This document shows positions 1 through 7,753 of a stretch of 38,742 bases of DNA, piece by piece (the stretch's first letter is position 1; each line of letters starts with the position of its first letter). The notes beneath the pieces were generated by a model. The model worked only from the letters and a program-made list of their open reading frames with translations. It was not told where the DNA came from and did no database searches. Made by a program: the position numbers and the translations under genes. The stretch comes from UBA6176 sp032119375. GTDB taxonomy: Bacteria; Verrucomicrobiota; Verrucomicrobiia; Limisphaerales; UBA9464. The stretch spans positions 1-38,742 of the forward strand of contig CAYSGH010000036.1 of the NCBI GenBank assembly GCA_964430505.1, read 5' to 3'.

Positions 1-551
1 TCGGCTTCAAGAAGGAACTCGACCTCCAGGTCGCCATCGTCCACGAGGTCGCCGCCCAGGTGCAGAAGGAGAAGAAGGTCAAGATCGCCTACTCCGTCGG
101 CACCATGATCGAGATCCCGCGCGGCGCCCTCACGGCCAACGAGATCGCCGAGACCGCCGAGTTCTTCAGCTTCGGCACCAACGACCTCACCCAGACGACG
201 CTGGGCATGAGCCGCGACGACTCCGGCTCCTTCCTCGCGCCGTACCAGGAGTCCGAGATCGTGAAGAAGAACCCGTTCGCGTCCATCGACCAGACGGGCG
301 TGGGCAGCCTGATGGAGATCGCGATTGCCAAGGGCCGCTCCACGCGCCCGGACATCAAGCTGGGCATCTGCGGCGAGCACGGCGGCGACCCGGACTCCGT
401 GAAGTTCTGCCATCGCCTCGGCCTGAGCTACGTGAGCTGCTCGCCGTACCGCGTGCCCGTGGCGCGCCTCGCCGCCGCCCAGGCCGCCATCGAGGAGAAG
501 CGCAAGGCCGCCGCCTCCGCGAAGCCCGCCGGCAAGGCCAAGAAGAAGTAA
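1..551 (+). CDS. ppdK: Pyruvate, phosphate dikinase, C-terminal part (5' end outside window)
   Basis: The open frame enters from the left edge (first full codon at base 3) and stops at 549-551, so only about the last 182 residues are present. They match the PEP/pyruvate-binding TIM-barrel domain of PPDK, which interconverts ATP, phosphate and pyruvate with AMP, PPi and PEP in the cytoplasm. The hallmark blocks are IEIPRGAL, FFSFGTNDLTQTTLG and LGICGEHGGDP; the last holds the cysteine that acts as general acid/base in the family. The end differs from typical PPDK by a lysine/alanine-rich tail (EEKRKAAASAKPAGKAKKK). The gene is followed directly by a hairpin terminator, so it is the last gene of its transcript. 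The family assignment is secure; the start cannot be seen. Confidence 0.97.
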   Translation, partial: GFKKELDLQVAIVHEVAAQVQKEKKVKIAYSVGTMIEIPRGALTANEIAETAEFFSFGTNDLTQTTLGMSRDDSGSFLAPYQESEIVKKNPFASIDQTGVGSLMEIAIAKGRSTRPDIKLGICGEHGGDPDSVKFCHRLGLSYVSCSPYRVPVARLAAAQAAIEEKRKAAASAKPAGKAKKK

Positions 552-584
552 GCACGCCAACGCCCCGCTTCGGGCGCACAGGCA

Positions 585-620
585 GGGCCACCCGCGCAGG
601 CGGGTGGCCCTCTTCATTTT
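585..620 (+). terminator. Rho-independent terminator after ppdK
   Basis: A perfect 11-bp stem (GGGCCACCCGC at 585-595 with GCGGGTGGCCC at 600-610) closes a 4-nt loop and is followed by the T-rich stretch TCTTCATTTT. It lies 34 bp after the ppdK stop on the same strand. This is the clearest intrinsic terminator in the window. Confidence 0.85.
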
Positions 621-706
621 CGCCCCTCGACGTTTTCGGCGGGCAAGCCGTTCGGCCGCAGCAGGGGCCCGTGGACCACGGCACCCATCGCTGGCCCGCC
701 TGCCTG

Positions 707-780
707 TATGGAGTCCCGGCTTCAGGCGGCGACGCCTTCGCCCCGTCGAGCTCGGTTGGAGTCCCCGTGTGCGGGGCAAG
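707..780. repeat. Two GGAGTCCC repeat units
   Basis: TGGAGTCCCGGCTTCAGGCG (709-728) and TTGGAGTCCCCGTGTGCGGG (756-775) share the TGGAGTCCC core followed by a small GC hairpin; in the second unit CCCCG-TGTG-CGGGG is self-complementary. They look like members of a dispersed intergenic repeat family. I cannot measure the copy number from this window. Confidence 0.4.
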
Positions 781-863
781 GGCGGACTGCCAGCCATGAG
801 ACAGTTCGGGCGGCCATGGCCCGGCGGCGGCGACGTGGGACGGGAATGGGTCGAAAACGGGAG

Positions 864-890
864 TTTACAGGAAACGCGCCCTTGCATAAC
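864..890 (+). promoter_or_regulatory. Possible promoter of the subtilase gene
   Basis: TTTACA (864-869) and CATAAC (885-890) resemble -35 and -10 boxes, with a 15-bp spacer that is shorter than ideal. They lie in one of the few AT-richer patches of the window. The -10-like box ends 9 bp before the ATG at 900, so the transcript would have almost no leader. This is a weak call from consensus resemblance only. Confidence 0.3.
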
Positions 891-899
891 GCTGCGGAC

Positions 900-2855
900 A
901 TGAGTGGGAAAGCAAGTCAGGTCCTGTCGGTATGGGGCGTCGCCCTTCTAGCAACCTCGGCCCTCGCCCAGCGGGCGATCATCTTCGAGCAGGCAGGCGG
1001 GCCTGCCTACTTGGCCAAGGAAATCCTGGTCGAATACCGGGCCGACGCCACGGAGCCGGAACGGGCCGCCGCCATGGCGGCGGTTGGGGCTCGGGTGGAA
1101 CGAAAGGTTCGGCGCCTGCGTGCCCGTCAAGCGGCCGCTGGTTGGCGCGAGCTGGACTTGGTTGCCGGCCGGTTGGACGTGCGTCCGGCCATCGAGGTCC
1201 TTCGCCGCCACCGTTGCGTTGCGGCCGCCGAGCCCAACTGGATTTATCAACATCAGGAGACCTCCAACGACCCGCTGTTCTCCAGCCTTTGGGGCCTCTC
1301 CGCCTCCGGGTTCGGCTCGGGGGCCGCCACGGTCTGGGCCAATGGTGTCATCGGGTCCAGCACCGTGGTCGTTGGCGTCATCGACGAGGGGCTTGAGGCG
1401 AACCATCCGGACTTGGCGCCCAATGTCTGGGTCAATCCCTACGACCCGGTGAACGGCGTGGACGACGACGGCAATGGCTACGTGGACGACGTGAATGGCT
1501 GGGACTTTGCGGGCAACTCATCGGCCGTGTACGCCAGCGGGTCGGACACCCACGGCACCCACGTCGCCGGCACCATTGGTGCGGCGGGTGGCAACGGGCT
1601 GGGCGTTGTCGGCGTCAACTGGAACGTCCGCATCATCAGCGGCAAGTTCCTGGGCCCCACCGGCGGCACGACGGCGGACGCCATCGAGGCCATCGATTAC
1701 TTTACCCGACTCAAGGAGCTTCACCCCGACCTCGACCTGGTGGCGCTGAACAATTCATGGGGCGGGGGAGGGTATTCCGGCCTGCTGCACGCCGCGATCA
1801 TCCGCGCCGCGAACCAGGGCATCTTGTTCGTTGCGGCGGCCGGGAATGGCGATTCGCAGGGACGGGCGATCAACAACGACGCCGTCGCATCGTACCCGGC
1901 CAACTACGACACCACCGTTGCCCCCTCGGGCGTCACCCCCTCCGTGGCCCCGGCCAGCTACAACAGCGTCGTCGCCGTCACCTCCATCAATTCCGCCGGC
2001 GCCAAGTCCACCTGGGCGAACTTCGGGGCCAATCGCGTGCATCTGGCCGCCCCCGGCGAAGGCATCACCTCCACCTATCCCGAGGGCGGCTACGCCTCGC
2101 TGAGTGGCACCTCGATGGCCACGCCGCACGTGACGGGAGCCCTTGCCCTCCTGGCTTCCCAGGACGCCGCCGCATCGGCCCCTGAGCTACGGAAGCGCCT
2201 GCTCGCCACGGCCACCCCCACGGCTTCGGTGGCCACCACCACCCGCACGGGGGGCCGCCTCAACATCCCGGGCTTGCTGACCCCCATCTCGCCCACATCC
2301 CTGCCCACCGTCCCCATCGGGGTGCGGGCCGCCCCCACCACGTCCACCGTCCTGGTGTCGTGGGTCCCCGCCGTTGCGGCCAATGGATACTCCATCCAAC
2401 GGTCCACCTCCTCCACGGGCACCTTCGCCCAAGTCGGCCAGACCGCGTCGGAGTCCTTCACCGACGCCACCGCCCAGCGCGGGATCGCCTACTTCTACCG
2501 GGTGGCCGCCCTCAACGCGAATGGCGCCAGCGCACCCTCGGCCTTGGCCTCCGCGACGATTCCCTTGCCGGCACCGACGGCACCCACGGGGCTCAAGGTC
2601 TCCGTCTCCTCGTCCACGCCCACGACCGCGCGGTTGTCCTGGACGGATCGCTCCAACAACGAAATCGGCTTTGGGGTTGAAATCTCGACCAACAACAGCA
2701 CGTGGACGCAGCTCGGCTCCGTGGGGGCCAATGTCACCGCGTGCAACGTCACCGGCCTCGCACGCAGGACCCGCTACTACTTCCGCATCCGCGCCCTCGG
2801 CCAAAACGGCATCAACAGCCCCTACACCAGCAGCGTCCAGGTCCGGACGCCCTAG
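900..2855 (+). CDS. Secreted S8 subtilisin-like serine protease with two Fn3 domains
   Basis: 651 residues from the ATG at 900. That start is chosen because it begins a good signal peptide (MSGKASQVLSVWGVALLATSALA, likely cut before QR). An I9-like inhibitory propeptide region follows (about residues 30-120), ending in a typical AEPNWIYQ segment. The S8 catalytic domain shows the full triad: Asp162 in VGVIDEG, His218 in THGTHVAGT and Ser405 in GTSMATPHV. The oxyanion Asn sits in AAAGNGD. Two fibronectin type III domains fill about residues 470-556 and 558-651; such domains usually mediate surface or polymer binding. It probably acts outside the cell or in the periplasm on protein substrates that cannot be named. 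Its stop overlaps the stop of the convergent downstream gene by 2 bp. No C-terminal sorting signal is visible. Confidence 0.93.
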   Translation: MSGKASQVLSVWGVALLATSALAQRAIIFEQAGGPAYLAKEILVEYRADATEPERAAAMAAVGARVERKVRRLRARQAAAGWRELDLVAGRLDVRPAIEVLRRHRCVAAAEPNWIYQHQETSNDPLFSSLWGLSASGFGSGAATVWANGVIGSSTVVVGVIDEGLEANHPDLAPNVWVNPYDPVNGVDDDGNGYVDDVNGWDFAGNSSAVYASGSDTHGTHVAGTIGAAGGNGLGVVGVNWNVRIISGKFLGPTGGTTADAIEAIDYFTRLKELHPDLDLVALNNSWGGGGYSGLLHAAIIRAANQGILFVAAAGNGDSQGRAINNDAVASYPANYDTTVAPSGVTPSVAPASYNSVVAVTSINSAGAKSTWANFGANRVHLAAPGEGITSTYPEGGYASLSGTSMATPHVTGALALLASQDAAASAPELRKRLLATATPTASVATTTRTGGRLNIPGLLTPISPTSLPTVPIGVRAAPTTSTVLVSWVPAVAANGYSIQRSTSSTGTFAQVGQTASESFTDATAQRGIAYFYRVAALNANGASAPSALASATIPLPAPTAPTGLKVSVSSSTPTTARLSWTDRSNNEIGFGVEISTNNSTWTQLGSVGANVTACNVTGLARRTRYYFRIRALGQNGINSPYTSSVQVRTP

Positions 2856-3424
2856 CCTCGGGCCTCATCGACGGCTGGCCGTGCGTCGCTCCAAGAAGGC
2901 CCCGGGCTTTCTTGGAGCGATACTTCGCCCGCGAGCGGCCCGCCCAATCCTTCGGGCCTGGACGAGGGCGTCCAGCGTGCCAGCAGCGCCGCCCATGAAC
3001 CCTCGGGCCGCCACACCCGGTGAAGCGCACGGGCGGCGATGGCGGGGGACTCGCCCCGGCGTCGCACCCGCCAGAGATACACGAACGCCGACGCGCGCAT
3101 GTTGAGCGCGCAATGCACCAGCATGCGTCGCCCGCGCCACCGCTCCATCACCGCGAAGAACGCCTCCACATCCGCGTCCGCGGGAGCCTCGAAGTCCACG
3201 GGCACGTGCGCGTGGTCCATCCCATGGCCCCTGGCGAGCTCGGGCTCGTCCGGCAGGGCCCCGTCCGACGTGGCCACCGCGAGGTTCACCACCGCGTTGA
3301 ACCCGGCCGCGCGCAACGCCCCGAACTGCTCCCGTGTGGGCTGTCCGGACGTCGCCAGCAGGTCGTCCACCGCGACGAACGCCCGGATCCCGGCGAGCCC
3401 AGCCTCCTCCTTGGCGTCGGCCAT
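2852..3424 (-). CDS. PTP-like phosphatase family protein (atypical C-X4-R loop)
   Basis: 190 residues, ATG at 3424. The fold-level signature is that of the small bacterial protein-tyrosine-phosphatase-like family (related to the phosphatase domain linked to some NAD kinases). It has an early SGQPTREQFGALRAAGFNAVVNL segment, an acidic region, and the loop VHCALNMRAS (Cys105, Arg110). Classical PTPs have C-X5-R; here only four residues separate Cys and Arg. My recollection is that this is a feature of the family rather than a mutation, so activity is uncertain. The last 35 residues are low-complexity and may be non-conserved. The gene starts 6 bp after the stop of the PQQ-like propeller gene and is probably co-transcribed with it. 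Confidence 0.8.
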   Translation of the reverse strand: MADAKEEAGLAGIRAFVAVDDLLATSGQPTREQFGALRAAGFNAVVNLAVATSDGALPDEPELARGHGMDHAHVPVDFEAPADADVEAFFAVMERWRGRRMLVHCALNMRASAFVYLWRVRRRGESPAIAARALHRVWRPEGSWAALLARWTPSSRPEGLGGPLAGEVSLQESPGPSWSDARPAVDEARG

Positions 3425-3430
3425 GGCACG

Positions 3431-4696
3431 TCAACGGTTCCCGATGCACACCAGCGCGCCCGCCGTGCGGATGTACCAACGCCCGTCGCTCAGCGCGGGC
3501 GACGCCTGCAACGATTCCCCCAGCTCGTTGCGCGCCACGACGCGGAACGTCGGGCCCGCCTCCAGCACGGTCGTCACCCCGGCGTCCGACGTGAAGTAGA
3601 GCCGCCCCGCCGCCGCCACCGGCGACGCCGAGAAGTTCCCGCCCAGGCGTTCCTGCCACACGACGTTGCCCGTCGCGGCGTCGAGACACGTCCCCACGCC
3701 GCCGTCCGTCACGGCGTACACGCGGCCATCGAGGAAGATCATCGAGGACATCGTGGGCATGCCCTTCTTTTGCTCCCATTGGAGGCGCGACTCGCCGAGG
3801 TCGCCCTCGCCGCCCAGCCGGAAGGCCTTCGTCGTGCCCTTCCCGCCCCAGCCGCCGGAGGTGAACACCATGCCATCGCCCAGGACCGGCGACGGCACCT
3901 TGCCCTCGCCTGCGACACGGCTGGTCCAGAGGAGCCTGCCGGACGAGGGGTCGAACCCCTGGACCACGTCGCCCGTCTCGCTGACGAGCTGGGTGGACGC
4001 GCCGGCCTTCCACATCACGGGCGTCCCGTGGGCAATGCGCGTCAAGCCGCGGGGCGTGCGCCACCTCTCGCGGCCCGTCGCCGCGTCGAGCGCCAGCAGG
4101 AAGGATTGGTCCCACGGCTTCTGCCAGCCCACGAGCTTGTCCGCGCCATCGCTGCTGCCGTCGCGGGCCATGATGACGAGCCCGTCGTGCAGGACGAGCG
4201 ACGTGCCCAGGCCGTGCTGGCTATAAAACGGGTGCGAGCGGTTCGTCCAAGCCACCGTGCCATCGAAGGTCAACGCGGCGAACGACCCGTCCCCAAAGCA
4301 CGTGTACACCCGCCTGCCATCCGTGACGGGCGTGGGCGTCGCGTAGGAATTGCGCGTCTCCTTCTTGCGCGTCGCCTGGCGGAACACCTCGCGCTCCCAG
4401 CGCACCGCGCCGTTCTTGGCATCCAGCGCGAGCACCCGGCACGACGCGCCCGACTCCGTCGCCGTCGTCACGAACACGTGTCGCCCCCAGACGATCGGGG
4501 AGGACCAACCCTCCCCAGGGATCGTGGCGCGCCACAGGACGTTGGATGACTCCGACCATGAGACGGGCACGCGTTTCTCCATGGAGTGCCCCTGGCCGGT
4601 CGGGCCGCGAAACTGGGGCCAATGGGCGGCACGAAGGGCGAGGGCGGGCGCCAATGCGCAGCCCAGGCCCACGGAGAGAATCAACGCAGCGTTCAT
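3431..4696 (-). CDS. Exported PQQ-like beta-propeller repeat protein
   Basis: 421 residues from the ATG at 4696, chosen because it begins a signal peptide (MNAALILSVGLGCALAPALA). The frame is open further upstream but only with Arg/Gly-rich sequence. After the leader comes HWPQFRGPTGQGH, the usual opening of planctomycete and verrucomicrobial PQQ-like propellers. Repeated blades follow, with motifs such as VLALDAKNGAVRWE, LLALDAATGRERWR and TCLDAATGNVVWQ. The family shares the BamB/quinoprotein fold. There is no sign of the cofactor ligands of true alcohol dehydrogenases, so a binding or scaffolding role outside the cytoplasm is more likely than catalysis. It is probably the first gene of a two-gene unit with the PTP-like gene. 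Confidence 0.88.
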   Translation of the reverse strand: MNAALILSVGLGCALAPALALRAAHWPQFRGPTGQGHSMEKRVPVSWSESSNVLWRATIPGEGWSSPIVWGRHVFVTTATESGASCRVLALDAKNGAVRWEREVFRQATRKKETRNSYATPTPVTDGRRVYTCFGDGSFAALTFDGTVAWTNRSHPFYSQHGLGTSLVLHDGLVIMARDGSSDGADKLVGWQKPWDQSFLLALDAATGRERWRTPRGLTRIAHGTPVMWKAGASTQLVSETGDVVQGFDPSSGRLLWTSRVAGEGKVPSPVLGDGMVFTSGGWGGKGTTKAFRLGGEGDLGESRLQWEQKKGMPTMSSMIFLDGRVYAVTDGGVGTCLDAATGNVVWQERLGGNFSASPVAAAGRLYFTSDAGVTTVLEAGPTFRVVARNELGESLQASPALSDGRWYIRTAGALVCIGNR

Positions 4697-4979
4697 GGAA
4701 CGTCCCGACCTTGTGCCAGCCGCCTGCCCGATTTCCAGCCCAAGCCCGACGCATCCCCGGCGCCCTGAGCCCGGAAAGGTCGGCCCAACCTGGGCGCCGG
4801 GGCGTGAACCATGGGCGGGAACGCCTCGTGCGGTCCCGAGAACGCCTCCCCGTCGTGCCAAAACGCCACCAATGGGACCACCGGTCTCACTGGCCCAATC
4901 AAGCTACGTCCGCGTTGGCCCCGAACTTGGCGTGAACAAACCCGGGGTGGGTCACGCGAAGTCGCCCGGGCGCAACGTC

Positions 4980-5006
4980 GATGCGGGGGATGCGGGGGAT
5001 GCGGGC
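4980..5006. repeat. Three tandem copies of GATGCGGGG
   Basis: A 9-bp unit is repeated at 4980, 4989 and 4998, the last copy ending in C instead of G. It lies in a non-coding region and is probably a slippage-type microsatellite. Confidence 0.7.
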
Positions 5007-5077
5007 GTGGGTGGTTGGAAGTTCGTGCCTTCCACACCTCCGTGGGACCAGCCGAGCCCAGGCCTCCAGTAAGGGCT

Positions 5078-5097
5078 GCCGCGTGAGGGCACGCGGC
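5078..5097. repeat. Hairpin repeat GCCGCGTG-AGGG-CACGCGGC
   Basis: A perfect 8-bp stem with a 4-nt loop. The exact reverse complement of this 20-mer occurs at 38721-38740 near the right end of the window, again in an intergenic region, so it behaves like a REP-type dispersed element. It is not followed by a T-run, so it is not a typical terminator for either flanking gene. Confidence 0.65.
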
Positions 5098-5138
5098 CCA
5101 TGGCAAGCCCAGCGGCCTTTCCCAAGGCAGGTCGCCCG

Positions 5139-5759
5139 TTACCCCGCCTTCGCGGGACGCCGCGCGGCGACGAACCTCTCGACGTACTTGCCGAGCATGT
5201 CGGCCTCGAGGTTGACGCGGTCGCCCACCTGTCGTTCTGCCAGCGCGGTCACCTCGCGCGTGTGCGGGATGATCCAGATGCGAAACCCGCGCGGCAGGAC
5301 GTCCGCCACGGTCAGGGAGATGCCATCGACGGCGATGGAGCCCTTGGGGACGACGTAGCGGCGCAGGGCGGCGGGGGCCTCGACCTCGAGGACGTGGTCG
5401 CGCCCGCTGGCCTCCCATCGGCGGACCACCCCGGTGCCATCCACGTGGCCGGTGACGAAGTGGCCGCCGATGCGGTCGCCGACGGCGAGGGAACGCTCGA
5501 GGTTGACGGCGGAGCCGACGCGGGCGTCGCCGATGCTGGTGCGTCGCCAGGTCTCGGCGAGGAGGTCGAACTCGAGGGTGCGGGAGGCGCCGCGTCCGCG
5601 CAGGGCGGCCACGGTGAGGCAACATCCGTTGACGGCGATGCTGTCGCCGATGCGGACGCGCTGGGCCGCGACGCGCGCGGACACGGACAGGCGGATGGAA
5701 GCGGTCCCGGGCTGGACGGCGACGACGCGGCCGGACTCCTCGACGATTCCCGTGAACAT
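5139..5759 (-). CDS. ribE: Riboflavin synthase, alpha subunit
   Basis: 206 residues from the ATG at 5759. The start is set by the invariant N-terminus MFTGIVEE; an upstream in-frame codon would add 12 residues not seen in the family. The enzyme dismutates two 6,7-dimethyl-8-ribityllumazine molecules into riboflavin and the pyrimidine product. Two tandem lumazine-binding repeats are visible: the first has GDSIAVNGCCLTV, the second KGSIAVDGISLTV, with GHFVTGHVDGTG between them. Length and domain order are normal. It lies 60 bp after the Gfo/Idh/MocA gene on the same strand. The other rib genes are absent from the window, and no FMN riboswitch is visible in the 60-bp gap. Confidence 0.95.
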   Translation of the reverse strand: MFTGIVEESGRVVAVQPGTASIRLSVSARVAAQRVRIGDSIAVNGCCLTVAALRGRGASRTLEFDLLAETWRRTSIGDARVGSAVNLERSLAVGDRIGGHFVTGHVDGTGVVRRWEASGRDHVLEVEAPAALRRYVVPKGSIAVDGISLTVADVLPRGFRIWIIPHTREVTALAERQVGDRVNLEADMLGKYVERFVAARRPAKAG

Positions 5760-5819
5760 GTCCCCGGAAGGACCACGGAAAGGCGCCGGGGTCAAGCCGT
5801 GGCGTTGAGAGGCGCGACG

Positions 5820-7298
5820 CTAGACCCTGGAGGGGACCTCGAAGCCCTTGCGGTACTCGCGGGCGAGGAGCTGGTTGGCGCCCTTGTCGTTGGTGAAGCG
5901 TTCCTTGCTGGGGTTCATCTCCAGCCAGGCTCCCAGCCGCGCGGGCGTGGCCGCGAGGTCCACCCCGTTCTTTTCCAGGTGTTCCACCAACCGCCCGAAG
6001 GACTCGGTGGCCTCGGGCTCGGACTTGATGTAGTCGCGGATGGCCTCGGGCGAGAGCTGCTTGCCGAGCTGGTAGCTGATGTTGCCGGTGTGGCAGAGGG
6101 CGCTGGAGAGGTGGCCCTCCTCGATCTCGGCGTTGAGGTCGCCGGGCTTCCGGCTGCGGACGGCGGCGATGAAGTTGGCGTAGTGGTCGGCCCCTTGCTT
6201 CCAGCGCCGGATTTCCTTCCCGGCGGTGTCGTAGGCGATGGCGGAGTCATAGGAGGGGATGACGACGTGGCCACCCTCGCAATCGACGACGACGCCGACC
6301 TGCGCGCCGCGGTAGTCGGGCATGTTCTTGCCCCAGCCATCCTTGTGGAACTCCTTGGACTTGGGCAGGCCGCGGACCTCGAAGATGAGCGGCGCGCGCT
6401 TGTAGGCATGGAAGACGACCTGGGTGTTGGGGGTGTCCCCGTCGTCTTGGTAGGCGAACCGGCCGCCGACGCTGAAGACGCCGGGCGAGAGGGTCGTCTC
6501 GCCCAGGATCCAGCGGGCGATGTCCATCTGGTGGATGCCTTGGTTGCCGAGGTCGCCGTTGCCGGTGACGAACTGCCAGTGCCAGTCGTAGTGCAGCTTC
6601 TGGCGCATCAGGGGCGTCATCGGCGCCGGCCCGCACCACAGGTCGTAGTCGATGTAGTCGGGGACGGGGGTGGGCCCGGAGACCTTGCCGATGGATTGGC
6701 GGGGCTTGTAGCACAGGCCGCGGGCGACCTTGATCTTGCCGAGGTTGCCGGCCTGGATCCACGACACGGCGTCGCGCAGGCCGGGGTTGGAGCGGCTCTG
6801 GGTGCCGGTCTGGACGATCCTCCCGTACTTCCGGGCCGCGCGGACGATCTGGCGTCCCTCCCAGGCGTTGTGGGACACGGGCTTCTCCACGTACACGTCC
6901 TTGCCCGCCTGGCAGGCCCACACGGAGATCAACGCGTGCCAATGGTTCGGCGTTGCCGTGGAGATGCAGTCAATGTCCGGGCTTTCGAGCAGCTTCCGAA
7001 CGTCCGTGAACGTCGCCACCGGGTGGCCCTTGTCCGCGAGCTTCTTGGCCTCCGCCTCCAACACCCGGCGGTCCACGTCGCACAACGCGGCGATCTGGAC
7101 GCCCGGTTGGCGCAGGAAGCCCTCGATGTGGTCCTTGCCCCGTGCGTTGAACCCCACGATGGCCACGCGGATGGTGTCGTTGGGCCCGATGACGCGGGCG
7201 CGGCTTCGGGAGCCGATACGGTTCAGGATGGCGCAGCCGGGCAAGGTGGCGGCAGCCCCGGCGATGGCCGTGGACAGGACGAAGCTTCGACGATTCAT
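5820..7298 (-). CDS. Tat-exported Gfo/Idh/MocA family oxidoreductase
   Basis: 492 residues. The N-terminus MNRRSFVLSTAIAGAAATLPGC combines a twin-arginine motif (NRRSFV) with a lipobox-like LPGC, so it is likely exported folded with its NAD(P) cofactor and may be lipid-anchored. The Rossmann domain begins at VAIVGFNARG and includes the family motif VEKPVSHN with its catalytic-region lysine. The C-terminal alpha/beta domain carries the HQMDIARWILGE block. Large families of such proteins in PVC bacteria act on sugars or inositols, but the substrate here cannot be inferred. The start overlaps the stop of the upstream lipoprotein gene by 4 bp (ATGA), so the two are probably translationally coupled. 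Confidence 0.93.
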   Translation of the reverse strand: MNRRSFVLSTAIAGAAATLPGCAILNRIGSRSRARVIGPNDTIRVAIVGFNARGKDHIEGFLRQPGVQIAALCDVDRRVLEAEAKKLADKGHPVATFTDVRKLLESPDIDCISTATPNHWHALISVWACQAGKDVYVEKPVSHNAWEGRQIVRAARKYGRIVQTGTQSRSNPGLRDAVSWIQAGNLGKIKVARGLCYKPRQSIGKVSGPTPVPDYIDYDLWCGPAPMTPLMRQKLHYDWHWQFVTGNGDLGNQGIHQMDIARWILGETTLSPGVFSVGGRFAYQDDGDTPNTQVVFHAYKRAPLIFEVRGLPKSKEFHKDGWGKNMPDYRGAQVGVVVDCEGGHVVIPSYDSAIAYDTAGKEIRRWKQGADHYANFIAAVRSRKPGDLNAEIEEGHLSSALCHTGNISYQLGKQLSPEAIRDYIKSEPEATESFGRLVEHLEKNGVDLAATPARLGAWLEMNPSKERFTNDKGANQLLAREYRKGFEVPSRV

Positions 7299-7753
7299 GG
7301 CTTAGGTGAATTGCGGGGTTGAGGTTCCGGGGACACCTGGACGATGTCCCCGGGCGAAAAGCGAACCCGGTACGCGGCGCGCTCGCCGCAGCGCTCGACG
7401 ACCCAGCGCTCCGTGAACGCCACGGGCACGGTGCTGGCCGACGAGGGCTGCGCGGAGGGCGTCTGCACGCCCCGCGACACGTCGGGCAGCCCGACCGAGT
7501 ACATGTGGTCGTAGTCCGTGGCGGCGGCGGAGGGCCGGTCGATGACGCGGGTGGAAACGATGGAACGTTCCTGGCACGCCGGGGCGGCGGCGGCGTCCAT
7601 GGCGAGCACCTTGTCACGGGCCAGGCCGTAGAGCCGCCCCTGGGCCATGCTTCCGCCCAGGATGGCCTGGGCGCCAGTCTCGCAACCGGTGAGGACCAGG
7701 CCGAGGGCCAGCACCGTCCATCCCGTGCATTGTTGGACGCCCATGCGTTTCAC
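7295..7753 (-). CDS. Small lipoprotein of unknown function
   Basis: 152 residues with a GTG start at 7753 (an ATG three codons later is an alternative). The N-terminus has a lipoprotein signal: VLALGLVLTGCETG, with the lipobox LTGC. The rest has no family I recognise. Two Cys (in ACQERS and ERCGERAAY) could form a disulfide in the periplasm, and the C-terminal part RWVVERCGERAAYRVRFSPGD looks like a small beta domain. The GTG start overlaps the stop of the PmoA-like gene by 4 bp, and its own stop overlaps the start of the oxidoreductase gene by 4 bp, so it is the middle gene of a tightly coupled three-gene unit. Confidence 0.8.
   Translation of the reverse strand: MKRMGVQQCTGWTVLALGLVLTGCETGAQAILGGSMAQGRLYGLARDKVLAMDAAAAPACQERSIVSTRVIDRPSAAATDYDHMYSVGLPDVSRGVQTPSAQPSSASTVPVAFTERWVVERCGERAAYRVRFSPGDIVQVSPEPQPRNSPKP

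Larger units (their letters stand above)
552..899. other. Intergenic region between ppdK and the subtilase gene
   Basis: About 350 bp without a convincing gene. It holds the ppdK terminator (585-620), two related repeat units (707-780) and a short AT-richer patch at 861-890 that may be the promoter of the subtilase gene. The frame of the subtilase runs open upstream of base 900, but those extra residues are Arg-rich and would precede the signal peptide, so I treat them as non-coding. Confidence 0.6.
4697..5138. other. Intergenic region with short repeats
   Basis: About 440 bp between the start of the PQQ-like gene and the end of the riboflavin synthase gene. No plausible gene is seen. It contains a 9-bp tandem repeat (4980-5006) and a perfect hairpin repeat (5078-5097). 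The promoter of the minus-strand PQQ-like gene should lie near 4697-4800, but no consensus boxes are evident. Confidence 0.55.

Noticed and set aside
5100..7322. A 740-codon open frame on the plus strand.
   Set aside because: It is antisense to riboflavin synthase and the Gfo/Idh/MocA gene, whose families are certain. Long antisense frames are expected at this GC content.
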